The notes beneath the pieces are model-generated. The model had not been told where the DNA came from. It saw only the letters and a program-made list of their open reading frames with translations, and did no database searches. A stretch of 64,000 nt of DNA from Gavia stellata (Eukaryota; Chordata; Aves; Gaviiformes; Gaviidae), in NCBI RefSeq assembly GCF_030936135.1, contig NC_082599.1:6558847-6622846 (forward strand). The letters are read 5' to 3'. This document shows positions 1 through 13,900 of the stretch, in pieces (positions within the stretch are counted from its first letter, which is position 1; every line of letters starts with the position of its first letter). Position numbers and translations under genes: made by a program.

Positions 1-3000
1 TTTACCCACCTTCATGGATACCTAAGCAAAGCTTCAAACAGCTCAAACTTCATAAAATTGTCAGATGGTTTTAAAGCTCTGTAAGACCTATGACAGACAG
101 ATAGCTTACAGGGAACAAGAGATAACATGAATTGAATTTGTGTCATGAAGTCTGAGATTCATGTGACTGATCTGAACATGCAACTTTCTGTAAGTAATGT
201 CACTTTACAGCGTGATAGAGGTGACAAGTGTGAAGCCAGATGGATTAATAAATCTTTTATCTGTTTTAACCTGCCATAAGATTTCCTAAATTCATTTGTG
301 GATAGTCTTCTTGATCATTACAAACATGCTTCTTCCCATGAAATCAAACCTTCTGTGCAGTGCCCTGGTCCAAAGCATCCAAGACAGAGTTTAACTTCCT
401 ACAGCAACACTCTCATTAAATTTAGAGCCTAACGAACCAAAGCTTTTGCCAAAAGATGGCAATGTTCTACCAACACATCAAAATTAGGGACCTGGTGTAC
501 CATTATGAGTTCTTTCCCCCATTTCTCAGAGTCCTACATACTTTGAAAGCAGGTAACTTTAAAGATAGAAGGAGATCAGCAACCAACCCAAATTCAACAG
601 AAAATAAAATAGCATTTGTCTCAATATATTGCAAGACTACTTTCCTTGAAAGTTTCTCTTCCACTTCAACCAAAGATGCCAAGGAAAAAACACAGATGGA
701 GTAAAAAACTGTTTTATTGATCCTGATTGTATTTAGAATAGGGAAAGGTCTAGAACCCAGATCATCTGGGTTGAAGCAGTGCTCACATTTTTAATGCATT
801 CTCATGCTGCAGAGGTACCATCTCATATTCCATCCAGCGGTCAGTTGGCTTTCGTTCCTTTGATTCATCTCATTTTAACTAGGTGAAATATTAGGCAACC
901 TGAAAATGAAGTATAATCTGAAATGAATGTACCAGTCTTAACTTGTCTCTTTAGTGTCTGATGATTAAAATATTTTCTTGTGCAGCCAATGCTTAATGCA
1001 AAGAAGACGTCTTCCTTCTGCCTTAAGAAGTTCAGCAGCCTGGGTAATTCAGAAATATAGCACTCAGGATCTTTTGGATCAGACTGATTATAAGCGAGAT
1101 CGCATTCTCTGTCCCTAAGCAAAACCACATGGAGAAATGAGTACACTCGGCAAAAGAAAACCACAGGAGAGGCAGGATGCTCTAAAATTGCATGGGTCCC
1201 TCCTTGGAGAGGGGGACTCCTGTTTTCCCTCCCTGTTTTTGAAGCATAAGAAAATTTAGCTTTATGGACAGAAATTCACCATGCCATTTAGCTTCAGGGC
1301 CAGAGAATGAGTCCTGTCCCGTTTTTCTAGTAGTGCTGACATAGCTGCAAAGATGAAATCTCTGTCCCGTCCTATCCAACAGCAGCTTCAGCCATGGAGG
1401 AGTTGCAGGTTTCAGGAGTGAGCAAACTCTTCCAGGCTCCTCACCTACTCCTTGCATATATCATCTTCTATATATACAATCAATCTGAATTATATATATG
1501 CACTGACATTTTATTTTTATATATGTGCATACCCCCCCTCCATTTATACATGCATACACACACAGATACAGAGAGGTAACAGTCATCAGTTTTCCTGCCT
1601 TCTACCCAGCTTCAGTCACAGTATTTCAGTATAATTTGTAGATTCAACATCGTACATTTTCTAATTTTACTAAAGCAGAGAACTGAAACTGAAATATTCA
1701 AATAAAATATGAAGGCCAATGCCTTTTATAAAAAAACCTGGTATAGCACAGACAGCTCTCACTGGGAGGCTGACCAACACATTTGCCCCCATGTTTTCCA
1801 TCCGCTTTGTTCTGCTTCACTCCTGATTTTCTGTGAAAGACACTCAGAAATCCAGGGATGGAACAATATCTTAAAGAAATGCTCAGCTTGCAGCCTCCCC
1901 AGCTTTGCTTACTGAGGTTACAGCCTTTCCCATGAGACCTTGTATAATCACATCAGTTACTTTGATGGCTAAATAGACGCCTCCCTCAACACCCCCCATG
2001 TACAAATAACAGAGTTCCTGAAGGAAGAGTATCGTCAGAGTGGTGAGGGATTGCTGAAAGGGGAAACAGAGACGATAAAGGCAGTGAGGAGGTTTTTTCC
2101 AACTATTTCTTGGGAGATAACTTGGCTGAGATATGTTTCTCTTGCATAGAAAGAAGTGACTCCTCAAACCTTCACTTAGAGGGGATGGAAAATAATGTAA
2201 GTCCTGTGGTTTACTGCACTTTCTTTTAGAAAAAAGGTGGTTTGCGGTAGGGTTTTCTGTAGGATTCAGTGACCTTTTATTTGCCTAAAAAAAATTAAAG
2301 AACCTGAGCAGAAACTTTTTTTTGTAGATGAGTGGCATGTAAAAGAAAATGAAAGTGGGGAAGAGTGAATATTTATTCCCTCCAGTTCAGTATGTTTTCA
2401 CAGGAGTGTCCCCTAGGTTTTTGACTTCTTATTTTGTTGAAATGAGTTAACTAGGCTCATAAAATAACACATAGAAGAGTGAAGAGGTATATAAGGAAGT
2501 TTTTCTTCTGTGCATAAAAATGGCAGAGATATATATTTTATAGACAAAGTTCAGATTCTTTAGTTACAATTTTTATTTCAAAGTGAAGACAAAAAAATTT
2601 CAATAACCTTAAGTTTTATGACATTACTTTCTCTTACATAGTTTATGCTTAATAATATTGTTCTGATACAGACTAACGTTTATTTTTTGAGACTTAAGAA
2701 GAATGGATCTTATTTTTTTTTTAAATGAAGGGTTAATTAAATCTGTTTTCTTTGTGGAATGTGCTGGACTGTGGTTGGTGAATGCTTTTATCAAGATAAA
2801 CTGTGGGGCAGATAACGTACTAAGTGAATATTGGTGGGGAAGTAAATTGATGAATGATGCAATGAAGAGGAGAACACAAATTTGGCTGTTTGGTGGTGAA
2901 TTGGCAACAGAAAAGAAGACAATCGTTTGAAACTCACAGAAACAGGTCTGTGCTTTGATGAAGCAGAAGAGATTAAATGTTTCAGGTTTGCAGTTGAAGC

Positions 3001-3396
3001 AGCTGCAACAGCTTTTATCTGCTAGGAGTGGCTTACGTGTGGTCATTCACCACAGACACAACAGGTAAACCTCTAGGGAAATGCTTTTAAGTGGAATTCT
3101 ACATTATACAAAGGTGTTTTATTAGGATGATAAGGATGATAAACTGCCAGGTAACCAGTACAGAGACCTAACAGAACCAGTTGCTCAGGAGGTTCTTGCC
3201 ATGGTACTGGTACTGTTCCTTTACCGTGTTTCATAGGTTTTGATTTTTTGTTGTACTACTTTTTGATTTTCTGTGTAATTGACTTGACAAGACACTATTT
3301 TCCTTATCAATGGAGAAAAGTTCTTTGAAATCTGGATTTCTTTCTGTAGGATGAAAAGGGCAAATGGTGAAGTTAATCATGAAAAGTGAAGAACCT

Positions 3397-3442
3397 AATA
3401 ATGACATTAGGTATGTCATTATTAAATGACATTATTAAATGA
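3397..3442. repeat. hairpin overlapping a 13-bp tandem repeat
   Basis: Perfect 10-bp inverted arms AATAATGACA and TGTCATTATT (3397-3406, 3414-3423) flank a 7-nt loop. The right arm overlaps two exact tandem copies of a 13-bp unit, CATTATTAAATGA, at 3417-3442. AT-rich; no known function. Confidence 0.75.
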
Positions 3443-6400
3443 CACATCTAATGCAAATGGGTTGTTCAGAACTGACTTCTGGTTAGATACATTTTAATTT
3501 ATTTAGAAAAATGTTTCTGTGTAGAAAACCGTGGCAGACAAAAGACCATGTAATTTGAAAATTTCATACAACTTGTGAATCACCAAACTTCTGGCAACTG
3601 AAGTTAAAATTTAGGTTGTATACTTGAGATAAGGTTTTTTTTAAAAAAACACTTACATGTTAAATGTTTTCTCACTGTATTTTATTAGCAGGATATTTTT
3701 TCAGATTTTATTTCATGGACTATTTGACTTTTGTTATGATCTTGGGGAAAAACGTTTCTTTTATGTTGTGTCTAAAGTTTTGTCCTCCAAAACATATATT
3801 CAGCTGCTAAGAGACTTTCTGTATCAAAATGTACGTGATGACCAATCTTCAGAACTACAAAATGGCAAATCTGTGATACTTTTAGTGCATTTAGTACTTT
3901 CTGTTGATGATAAAAATCCAGTCCAAAATCTCATTCATGTTATTTCACTGAGTTTCTATAGCTTGCATTTGTTGTGATCAAGTGATATTAATATGAGCTA
4001 AAAGTTTATAGAACTATTAATCACATTAACCACATTTGAAACACTACTTACATGTGGCAAGAAAAAAACCTGACATATTGGCAGTCTGGACTTTAGAGTC
4101 CTAAATCTCAAATGCAAAACCCCAAGTTACCATGTAGTAATGCCATCTGAATACAATTGCAGCAACTCTTACATAGGTGTCCCTAGACTTTTGCAAATTT
4201 GAGGTAGTGAGAGCCTAGTTCTCATCCCTTAAAGGTGAACAGAATTCAGATTCCCTCTCTTTGCTGCAAAGCTTGAATATTCATAAAATTTGCAGATGAT
4301 TCAGTCCAGCACTATAGAAAATACACAGTTAAAAAATCACAACTTCTCCCTCTCCTGGCTGCTAGATGTAACCTGCAGCACATGCTCCTTCCTTCCGCTT
4401 TTGTCCCTTTGGCAGGACCCAGCCTGCCAAGCCTGGTGAAATGAAGGGATTTCCCTTCCTCCTTCTCCTTTTCCTCCTCCTCTTCCCCACTTCATGGGGC
4501 TGAAAAATGAGAAACTCATGCTTTCTGGCCATGCTTCTTAAATCTGCCCCCAGACCAGCTGATATTTCTTGGTATGGCACTTTGAAATCAAGATATGTTC
4601 CATTTCACTCAGGGGTTTTAAGCACACTTGGTATTCAAGCTAAGAGAGGGCTGAGTCCTAACCTGCTTCTTCTCTTTGTTTTTAAAACTCCACACCTAAG
4701 CTTTATTGTCTTGTCATCTGTGTCCAGCCACTGGTCACTCTTCTTGGTAACAGCATAGGAAGGAGATTTTTATCTCAGGTCTCTATGCAATTGTCACCAT
4801 ATAAGACTGTAGTGTGGAGTGTCAATGGACTTGGTTGGATACCAACACACTTTAATCACAGGTATATGCAATTCCATGACTTACATGACTTTCCTGTACC
4901 ACAGCTCCAGCCACGCCACGCATAGTCCTGGCTGTGGGGTCCCTTGGGGTCTTCTCCACTGCCTGGGTTCCTCAGAGATTGGAGAGGTAGCCCTGAATCC
5001 TGGTGTTGGGTCATGGAGTTTCCTACCAGTCTTTCTTTGTCCTCTGGTTGCCCCCACTATCCTTAGTTACAGGGAAGGGTAGGGAATCCCTTGCTGATGA
5101 TTACTCAGTTCGAACCGCACTGTCATTGTTGGATTTCCTGTTGATGCTCACAATCTTGTTCTGACCACTTCTGAACACTTTTGCACTTCTTGATGACCAA
5201 CAGGTTGTTTCCATGGTTTGGCTATTTCCTTGGGCACACCAAAGCTACCAGTTAAAGTTCATGGGCTTATGCTCATAAATATGCTGATTATATCTAACTC
5301 ATCCTAACTCCTACAGCAACGGACTAGTCTATGGTCATTAAAAACTTTTCAGCTCTTTTCTCTCACATTCCTGTGCTGCCACAGAGTTTCTTAACTCCCT
5401 CAGAGCTTGCAACTGGCCATTTGACAACTTGTCAATTGACTGCTCAAGCACTTACAAAAAGCAATCTCTGCACAGATTTAAATTATTTATGATAGCAAAG
5501 TAGCTGAAAATTAGTCCACCCTTACCATGCAAAAGAAAATGTGACTTAACACTTCACTAATTGCTAAGAAGACTGGTCCTGTAAGTAGTCATTAAGGAAG
5601 CAATATAATATAAGGCAATCCTAGAATTTTTATGTGTTCACAGTCTGCTGGTGACTAATGATGTTTGCCCAGTCATACCACTGACTGTAGAATTACTAAT
5701 CTTTGGAAGTTTAGCAGTTGTCCATTAGTTGAGGCAGCAAGAAGAGTAGGCCTGATGGATGCAAAGAGTTGAATTTCTCTCATCTCACTTGAGACATCTC
5801 AGGTCATCAATTGTAGTCAGCTGGGACTCTGAGATGTGATTCATTTCATCCTGAAAGAAATGTGACAAGGTGTCTCAGCAGGCAGTTGGAGAGCTAGTGG
5901 AGATGTAGCTGTCTAACGCTGAGATGTCTGCAGTGAGGTGAGATGAATCCCACCCAAAGGGGCTTTCTGGATGAACGCTAACAGGCTTTATCAGGTCTTT
6001 GGAAATCACTTTGTGAATCTCCACACTGTTTACTACATTCACTCCCCAGTGCTGGGAACTGTAAACTGTAAATCCCAGATTGAACGAGTGGGACTCATCT
6101 CACTCTAAGTTTTCTTTTATAGGCAATGAAAAAAATCAGTTGCATTTTTCTGCACTCTTCATGTGTCTTAATCTATATGTTTACTTACCATTAGCCAGTC
6201 TGTGTCCTCAGTTTTGTTGACTGCAAAGAGGGCATGGGGTAGCTAGATCAGCTGTTGCCATCTCCTTTCATTCAGATGCTGTGCTGGGAGGCTCAGAGGA
6301 CAGGAGCTCCAGGCCAGGTTGTCTAGGGAAGGTAAAGAAATTTTGGGGTTGAACCTGGCATGTTCAAAGGATGGTGCCACAGCTCAGTTTAGGTAAGGTG

Positions 6401-6655
6401 TGATGTTGTAAAGGTGGGAAACCAATGAGCAAATATGCTGATCATCGTCTCCCTTGGCAATCTTAATGGAGCTGCGTTGGATGGCGTTATTCAGACCTGT
6501 GAGATGTTTCTTGTAGGCTGCTATAAATAGGTAGACTAAATGGGCTGAAGTAGGTATAGTATTTGTTTTCCTTATATAGAGGCATTTTGGGGGCACTTGC
6601 ATTTTACCTTTCAAATGAATGCAATATTTTATTTCTTTTTCATTATTAGTGTGCA

Positions 6656-6878
6656 TGGTGGGAAGACAAGAGGCAATGGGCATAAATTAAAACAACAAGC
6701 GGTCCAAATGGATTGAGACAGTCAAGTATTGGAACAGGTTGCTCAAAGAGGTTGTGCAGTCTCTGTCCTTGGAGATTTTGCCGGGATAAAGCCCTAACCT
6801 CACGCCTGACCCATTTTGAGGAATAGGTTATACTAGAGACCTCCTGAGTTCCCTTCCAACCTGAATTATTCTATGATA
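6656..6878 (+). mobile_element. degraded CR1 LINE 3' fragment
   Basis: Contains diverged CR1 3'-end landmarks in the expected order: an 'agaggcaatgggcata' segment, 'tggaacaggttgctcaaaga', and 'cccttccaacctgaattatt' followed by 'ctatgat'. Several internal gaps indicate an old, 5'-truncated copy without coding capacity. Confidence 0.75.
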
Positions 6879-9800
6879 AAAAAATTACATGTGTTAATAT
6901 ACAAAAGTTATTTTCATACATGTTTTAAAGATCATTAAGACAATGTCGGTTTGGTTTGATTAAATCATCTGCCTCAAAATATAGAAAAGTTTTTGAGGAA
7001 AGAACAGTTCTACAGAAGCTTTGAACTGCTGTTAACCAAATCGTTCCTTATTCAGTTCTAGAAAGATCTTATCTGCTTATCTTGTCTTATCTGCTGGAAA
7101 TTCAGATGTAGAAAGAGGCAACACAGCCCAAGTCTACCATAGTAACTTTGGGTGGTGCAGCTGGCATGGCTTTTCAAGGTCCATACTGATGTTCTTGGCT
7201 CCTGAAATAATTACTGGAGATACAAACAGCTGGATCAGTCTAGAGTCCCTAACTTTGCTCCTCCAGGCATTGGATATTATCACTGAATAAGATACAAAAG
7301 TGTACAAAAATCAACTACCCTGAAGACAATAATTTTTCAGTTGTTGCAACAGGACAAGGCTTTTCACATACAGTCTTCAAACAACTGTTATTCCAGTTAC
7401 TTAAGAGATAATTTCTGTGCATATTATGAAAGCCTTTTTAAATTGAAGGGACAGTTTTAACACACATAAATTGCAATCATCCAAGCTAAAGGAAAAAAAA
7501 AACCTAATAAGGTAATCCTGGCCACTCTGATCATACTAATTACCTTGGTCATGCTGATCACAGTAATTGTCAACATGTTTTCACCCCCTTCCATAATAGA
7601 TCATGAAGCCAGGAAATCAAATAATTGAGAACAACTTTTATTCATTAACTGAGGACTGAATTGGGGTGATTGTAATAACAAGAAAAGGAGAGAAAACATC
7701 TTTGACAATAACCTTGTTTCCTAGCCTGTCACAATGAATATTCCTAAAAAGGAAAACATATTCGGAAGAAAGCAGCCTTACTTCAGAAAGCTATCTAGCT
7801 ACACCTTTTGGTATTTGAGAAATAGTTAATAGAAAATGCATCTGACAGCTAAAAGAACAAATCATAAATGCTTTTTTTGGTTTTCTTATTATTCTTCAAT
7901 CACGTTGATTTCATTCAGCATTCTCTGGTCTTCGGTCGGTCAAAGGATACGAAAAATTTTCATTTTAAAGAGATATTAAAGGTCACACTGTTTTGTAGGT
8001 ATTTCAAGTCTTGAGGAAAGGCCAAAATGGTACATTGTTGCTTCTGTGACATCAAGGGCAAAAACAGTTTTGCATTAACACTCTTCACTTCTTTTGGTCA
8101 AATTGCTACATCTAGCCCTGGTCATATAAACCTGAATACATCTCTGTTGTACTTTGTATGCTATCTTCCCTGAGACCATGAGTAACAGAAATTATTTCGG
8201 GAGTATTTTTAAAGATGCTTGAATGAATCAGGAAGGTTTTTCCTGGATTACTCCATTTTTAATAATCACTAGATTTTATTCAGGACTAGGTTGAGGAGCT
8301 CAGAATTGCCCATGAATGAAAAGTGTAGTTTAGCCTTCTACTCCGTGGCTTGCAGCTGCTATCAATGGAAATTTTGCTACTGACATGTGAGACAGCAAGC
8401 ACAAGAGTATTTCTTTTCTTTAATGTTTGTTGACCTGTGGACCAATTTGTAAAACCACCAGGGAAGAATCCCCTGCCTGGTCTCCAGCTCCAGCCAAGGA
8501 CCTGCAGACTCACCATGCCCTCATGCTTCCTTCTATTTCCCCATCCTTGGCTTTAGCCAGCAATATCTCGTCTTCCTAGATTTTGCTCTGCCTTCTAATA
8601 AAAAAACCCAAACCTAATCAAAGTTTCTTTTCTGGGTTTTGAAAGATGGTTTCATGGAAGAGAGGAGAGAAAACCACAAAGAGATCTGCAACAAAGCCGG
8701 AATTCTAATGGTGAATGTTTGAGATCAGGTAGACTTTTATGGAAGTGCTCTGTGGAGGGATGGGTATGTTTGGATGACCTGGCACAAAGCAGAATAAAGT
8801 AATTATTGTATTCCCTCCGTGCATTGCACAGAAATTGTGTCATTTCATGCATCAGTCACAGCTCTTATTACTGATACCACAACATCTAAATCACTCTGAG
8901 CATCAACAAAACAAATACCACTTTGGCTAGCTGAAGACTTGAAAACTGGGGAGTGGATGTTACCATTTTCATTTTTGCTATAATACTACACACAGCTTCC
9001 AGACTGTTGGCTTGATTTTGAAAGGCATCAATTAATGAGTATGCTTGCCTGAATGTCCTATTTCTCTTCCAGAAATGTTGCTATTTTGTGCTAAGCAAGG
9101 ATTAGTTTTCATATTTATAATTTTGTGTGCTTATGTAATGGGAGAGGCAGGCAGACTGCAAAAATGAAGAGATTTCACTGCAGTTAATTTGTTGCTGGCC
9201 TCCAGCTGTTGTTCTCACAGCAATGGTTTCCTACAGTTCAGCAGTGTGAAGATAACTGAAATCATGTTGTATCTGGGGAGAACTGAAATGGCGTTTCATG
9301 GTAAGGGAAGATACAGGGAGTCAGCACGCAGGTGGTAAAATTACTTATTTTCAGTAAAACAAAGCCTCTTGATTCAGACTTTGTGTTTTCCTGGGATATT
9401 GCACACACACAGTGCATGGAAAGGAAAACTGTAAGAGCCGTTCATCTGGCAGTTTTCCAGCAAGGACAGCTTAAACTTTCTAAGATAAGCCCTGACTGCT
9501 AGTTATGGAGTCAACTTTGAAGGACACATTGAAGCGGTGGTGGCAGCTTCTGGCTGGAAAGTCCTGGCTCCGTGCTTCTAATGTGATCTTCTTCCATGAA
9601 GATCCAGTGATCCATCCTGGGTAAAGTCCTCGACCAGATGGGATCATTTCACAGTCTGCACTGGCTCAGTATCTCCGTGACTGTACTGAATCAACAGTGT
9701 CTTCCTAGAGGTCATAATCAAAGAAAATATTTGAGATAAATCTCTTTGTAGAGCTTTTGAGTGAGTTTAGCACAAGGATTCAGGTCTGGATCATCTACCT

Positions 9801-10644
9801 CCATGTACTGTTTTCATTATTTTCACTGTCTATGCACTTCATGGGCTTGCTTTGAAGCTTTTCACAGTGTTAAGGTAGAAGGTTGCGTTCACTATACTGC
9901 CACAGTATGGACTCAGGTTGCATTTAGTTGAATGGATCCTATCCAATACCTGACCAAAATTCTCCATTGAATAATGCGAAGTATTTTTCTAGTATAATCT
10001 CACTTTTGTTGTTTTGTTGTTTTTTGTTCTGACAAGTGGGCCTAAGATATAAACTTTGTGCTTGATACTTGTTGGGTCAAGCATTTTTGTCCACCATGTC
10101 AGTCAGTCCTGACTCTATGGGTCATGAGTTAAATCTTCTGACACTTGGACACTGCTTATTCCTGTGCTGACACCACCAGGATGGGTTATCCATTTGACTG
10201 TTTACATCAGTACTAGTTAATTTAATACTTAGTCCTTCTACTGCAGGCACAGCTTCCACATATTTGATGTTGTTGCAGTTTGACGGGCTTTAGTGTCCCG
10301 TTTCCAAATATTGGGTTAAACTAGCACCTTAGGTTTTTCTGAACAACAGCTCAAGAGCATTTAGGATAACAGGTGTCTTAAATGAGGTGCTTTAAATACC
10401 CACTTAAATTTATAGAGGTCTGCCCACATCCTATCAGATATACATGATCAAAAAAAATGCTGAACAGACATCTCACTGGAAAAGGTATTGATCATATCTT
10501 TTTTTTTTTCTTTTTAGAAGCTGATGGCTCAGAAAGTTTATGTTATTAGCCATGCATGGGCAAACTTTTTAAATTTTCATAACTTACCTGTTTTAGAGTT
10601 ACTTATCTTGATTTCCTTTCTATTTGTTTCTCTTCTTTGGACAG

Positions 10645-10673
10645 AATCAGTGACAGGAAAAGAAGAATGAAAA
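10645..10673 (+). promoter_or_regulatory. SCN10A: 5' UTR segment with overlapping upstream ATG
   Basis: A pyrimidine-rich tract ending in acag (10641-10644) is a good splice acceptor, so an upstream non-coding exon must exist. The 29-nt leader in this exon contains ATG at 10667, which opens a 9-codon frame that overlaps the main ATG and ends in TGA at 10694-10696. The main ATG at 10674 has A at -3 and G at +4, a strong initiation context. Confidence 0.7.
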
Positions 10674-10928
10674 ATGGCCGAGTTCTTACTGCCTGATACC
10701 AACAACTTCCGTAAGTTCACTTATGAATCCTTGGTTGCTATTGAAAAAAGAATTGCTGCCAAGAGGAGTTGTCGAAGAAATACTACAGACCAGAAACCTG
10801 AGGAGAAACCACGTCCTCAACTTGACCTAAAAGCTTTCCAGAAGTTACCAGCTCTCTATGGAAATCCTCCTCCAGAGCTCATTGGGGAACCACTGGAGGA
10901 TCTTGACCCATACTACAAAGATCGTAAG
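10674..10928 (+). CDS. SCN10A: SCN10A-like coding exon 1: cytoplasmic N terminus
   Basis: Residues 1-85. Begins [20 protein letters not shown], matching the sodium-channel N terminus (FRxFTxESL, then EKRIAAK), and continues with PRPQLDLKA and [13 protein letters not shown]. The exon ends in phase 0 at AAG before gttaga, the boundary used by the family. Frame read-through beyond 10928 is intronic. Confidence 0.95.
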
Positions 10929-13900
10929 GTTAGAGCCAACCAAGATGATTGGATTTTAATTTGTTTTGTTGTGTTGCTAAGAAGTGTTTATGTGAATGAT
11001 CAAACAGTTTTGCTTACATCCCTTTGGAAAAACTGTCATCCCTTGCTAGGTTATAGCAGGCAGTTGGCACAGCTGAATGACATGCTGTAATCTTCTTAAA
11101 AAAGCTTAATTTTGAATTATAGGAATTAAATAATATGAACTTCATTAACATTTGAATCAGAATGGAAGCAGAAAAATTAAAATGGATAAAGGAAGAAAAG
11201 GGTGTTTTGAGTCAGATCTACAAGAAATGATAATAATTTTGTAAATTTTCTTGAATTCCACGGTTTGAAACAATGTGTTCTTCTTTATCTCAATGCTTAT
11301 GCTCCACTTTCATGTATAATTAATGATCACCTAAGTATAAAAATATTTTTAAAACATTTGCTGATGAATCCTTAAAACCCAGTTATTCAAGCTCCATATT
11401 CTAGTCATGAAGTATTGAAGAATATGATTTTCAATAAAGAACAGAGAAATGGGAACTAATCCACTGGAAATTAAGCTTATTGCTGGAGAAATGGTTAATT
11501 CTTTGAACTAATTTCTACAGTCTTAGGGCTGGAAGATCACCTTCAACAACAGCAAATAATGATAAAGGCTGAAATTCTTCCCTCCACCTCTGTATATCTT
11601 GACTCAATGAGATGTTCAATTTAAGAGAACAGTCAGAAGCAAGATTAGTTCTGTGCACAAGTCTTTGCAAGTCCTAAGGTTTAAAAAGAAGTTCATGCTG
11701 AGGATTCTTTGCAGCTTGACAGTTAATGGGTATTAACTCTTTCATCAGTTTAGAATGAAAGGATAGCAAAGTATTGCAAAAGTCTTCCCATTTAAACAAA
11801 TAGACTAAAGTTAAAATCGAGCTCTTGCTCATCACTGATACAACGGGATATAGTAGAAAAATATGTTCTCTGTTCAACTTCCTGAAAACTTTACTTCATG
11901 TTTCTTTTTTTTTTTAAAGATTTTCATAGTGCTAAACAAACAGAAAACAATCTTCAGATTTACTGCTACACGTGCCTTATGGATCCTCAGTCCTTTCCAT
12001 CCAATCCGAAGAACAGCCATTAAAATTTTAGTACATTCATATCCTTTTGTTGACTCCATTCACTCTCTTTTATTACAAAAACCTGCGTAATCCTGTGCTT
12101 TTATGTTTTAGAGCATTGAATGAATCTAGTCTTTTCCTCACTCCAGATGACTTCTAATTATGAATTAACTTAGAAATTATTATTGTCGTGGTGCTCTTGT
12201 GCTACGTAGAAAGAAATAGTTTTGTGACTACCGGGGGTATTGAAGCCTGATTTTCTACAGATTTGTGTTTTGAGAATGATCAATTATCTGGTGTCTCATA
12301 AACAAGTATCTCATGCTGAAACCTTTCTCAGTGAGAAGACTAATAAGGTCTCTATCCTCTTTCTCATCTTCTGTTTACCCGAACTGTAGGAATTAAATTC
12401 AACTCATGTGCCAAAGCTGATCAACCATTGGCCAATTTTAAGAAAAAAATGTTGAGATAGACAGGCACGCATATGAAAACACATAGAAAGAAAAATTATG
12501 CAAACTTAGTTTTGTTGGGAAATCAGATCAAAAAAATATATCTTTGGTATATGAAAGTGAAAATTTTCAGGGATGCTGTTGCAGGGACTGCCTTTGGAAT
12601 ATAAAGCTAATATAGATCTCACCTCATACATCAAATTTAGGGAATGGGAATCACTAGTCTATTGCTCCAATTTGGCACTGGGGAATGAGACCAGAGCAAC
12701 AACACTGTCTCTTGGGGCTGAATCAGGCCCAGTCCAGAGTCTGCAGTATCCCTGTGTGGATTTTAGGTTTCCAGCCATCTCCCGGCTGTGTGGTGCTGAG
12801 TTAACTGCAATGGGTCTGAAGATGTCATCGTATTGGGGTACAGGCATCCCTGGAGGAGATGTCATCGTATTGGGGTAAAGGCATCCCTGGAGGAGTGATT
12901 GCCTCTCATCTGAGGCTTTCCCCGGGCAGCGAGTTGGCCGATACTGGCATTTCAACACTAGTGGTCCATCTCCTGGGTTTGTGACAGTTTGCCCATGCCT
13001 AGAGCTAAAGCCAGGAGATTTTCTGGGGCGATGGAGAGGATGGATGATGGAAAGGCCAGATGTCTTTCCCACACACATCTACCTCCTGGATTGCCAAAAC
13101 ATGTGGTGTGACACAAGGCATGAGATTCAGCTCTAGAGCCAAGCGCTTAAGCTTAGGTATCTACATGTGATGCCCAAGTTCCCATTCATACCCTATAGTC
13201 ACAGAGAGCAGCTGGGCAGCCCCAAGAGCTGGCTAAATGTGGGCATCTAGAGTCCTTTGAGATACCTGCAAGTATCCTGGCAGACTTCACACTGTCCCTT
13301 TCGAAGAGAGCAGCTCTGCCAATTTAGAGTCAGTTTTTGGCTTTATCTGTGTGACCTCTGGCAAGTTTTTAACTTGTATGCTATAAAATGAAACTAAAAA
13401 TGCATCCTTGCTCCTACTCTTTGAGTGGTTGGGGATCCTTTTATCAAGTTTGCAATGTTTAGAGCAGCAGATCTCTAGCCCATACAGAAGTCCAGATAGC
13501 ATGAGTAACAACACTAGTATGTTGTCGTCTAATATGACTGAAAATCAGCCAATACATGTGCATGCTATTCTTACATGTGCTTTAAACCCCAAACCAGATA
13601 CTACATCTATGACTGATAGAATTTCTAGTTACATTTCTGAATCGATGTCATATTCTTTGCCTTCACTCCCATGACTTACATTATTCACTTTGTTTATCAT
13701 GTGCACGATTATAACGAATTGTGCATTCATGGCACTGACTGAGTCCTCTAAGACTTCTCCATCTCCTTCATGGAACAAGTATGTTGAGTAAGTATTTGTG
13801 AGTACGTATGTTTTTTAATTTTGTGGTTATATTGAATTATTGAGACTTGCCACCTTCACTCAAGATAGTTTATGGGGGATTTAGAAGGAAAGTTGCTTGT

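Larger units (their letters stand above)
1..10644. other. upstream flank / 5' non-coding region
   Basis: No convincing coding exon is visible. Open frames here are short, begin at arbitrary ATGs and lack recognisable domains. In mammals the neighbour on this side would be the 3' end of SCN11A, but no sodium-channel exon was found. The region holds an old CR1 relic (about 6656-6878), small tandem and inverted repeats near 3400, and AT-rich tracts. At least part should be a 5'-UTR intron, because a splice acceptor precedes the start codon at 10645. I cannot place the first exon or promoter. Confidence 0.6.

Noticed and set aside
2624..3046. 140-codon minus-strand open frame
   Set aside because: No recognisable domain, signal or splice context; expected by chance in AT-rich DNA of this length.
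1..10644. 3' exons of an upstream SCN11A-like gene
   Set aside because: No domain IV, IFM or IQ-like coding sequence was seen on either strand.
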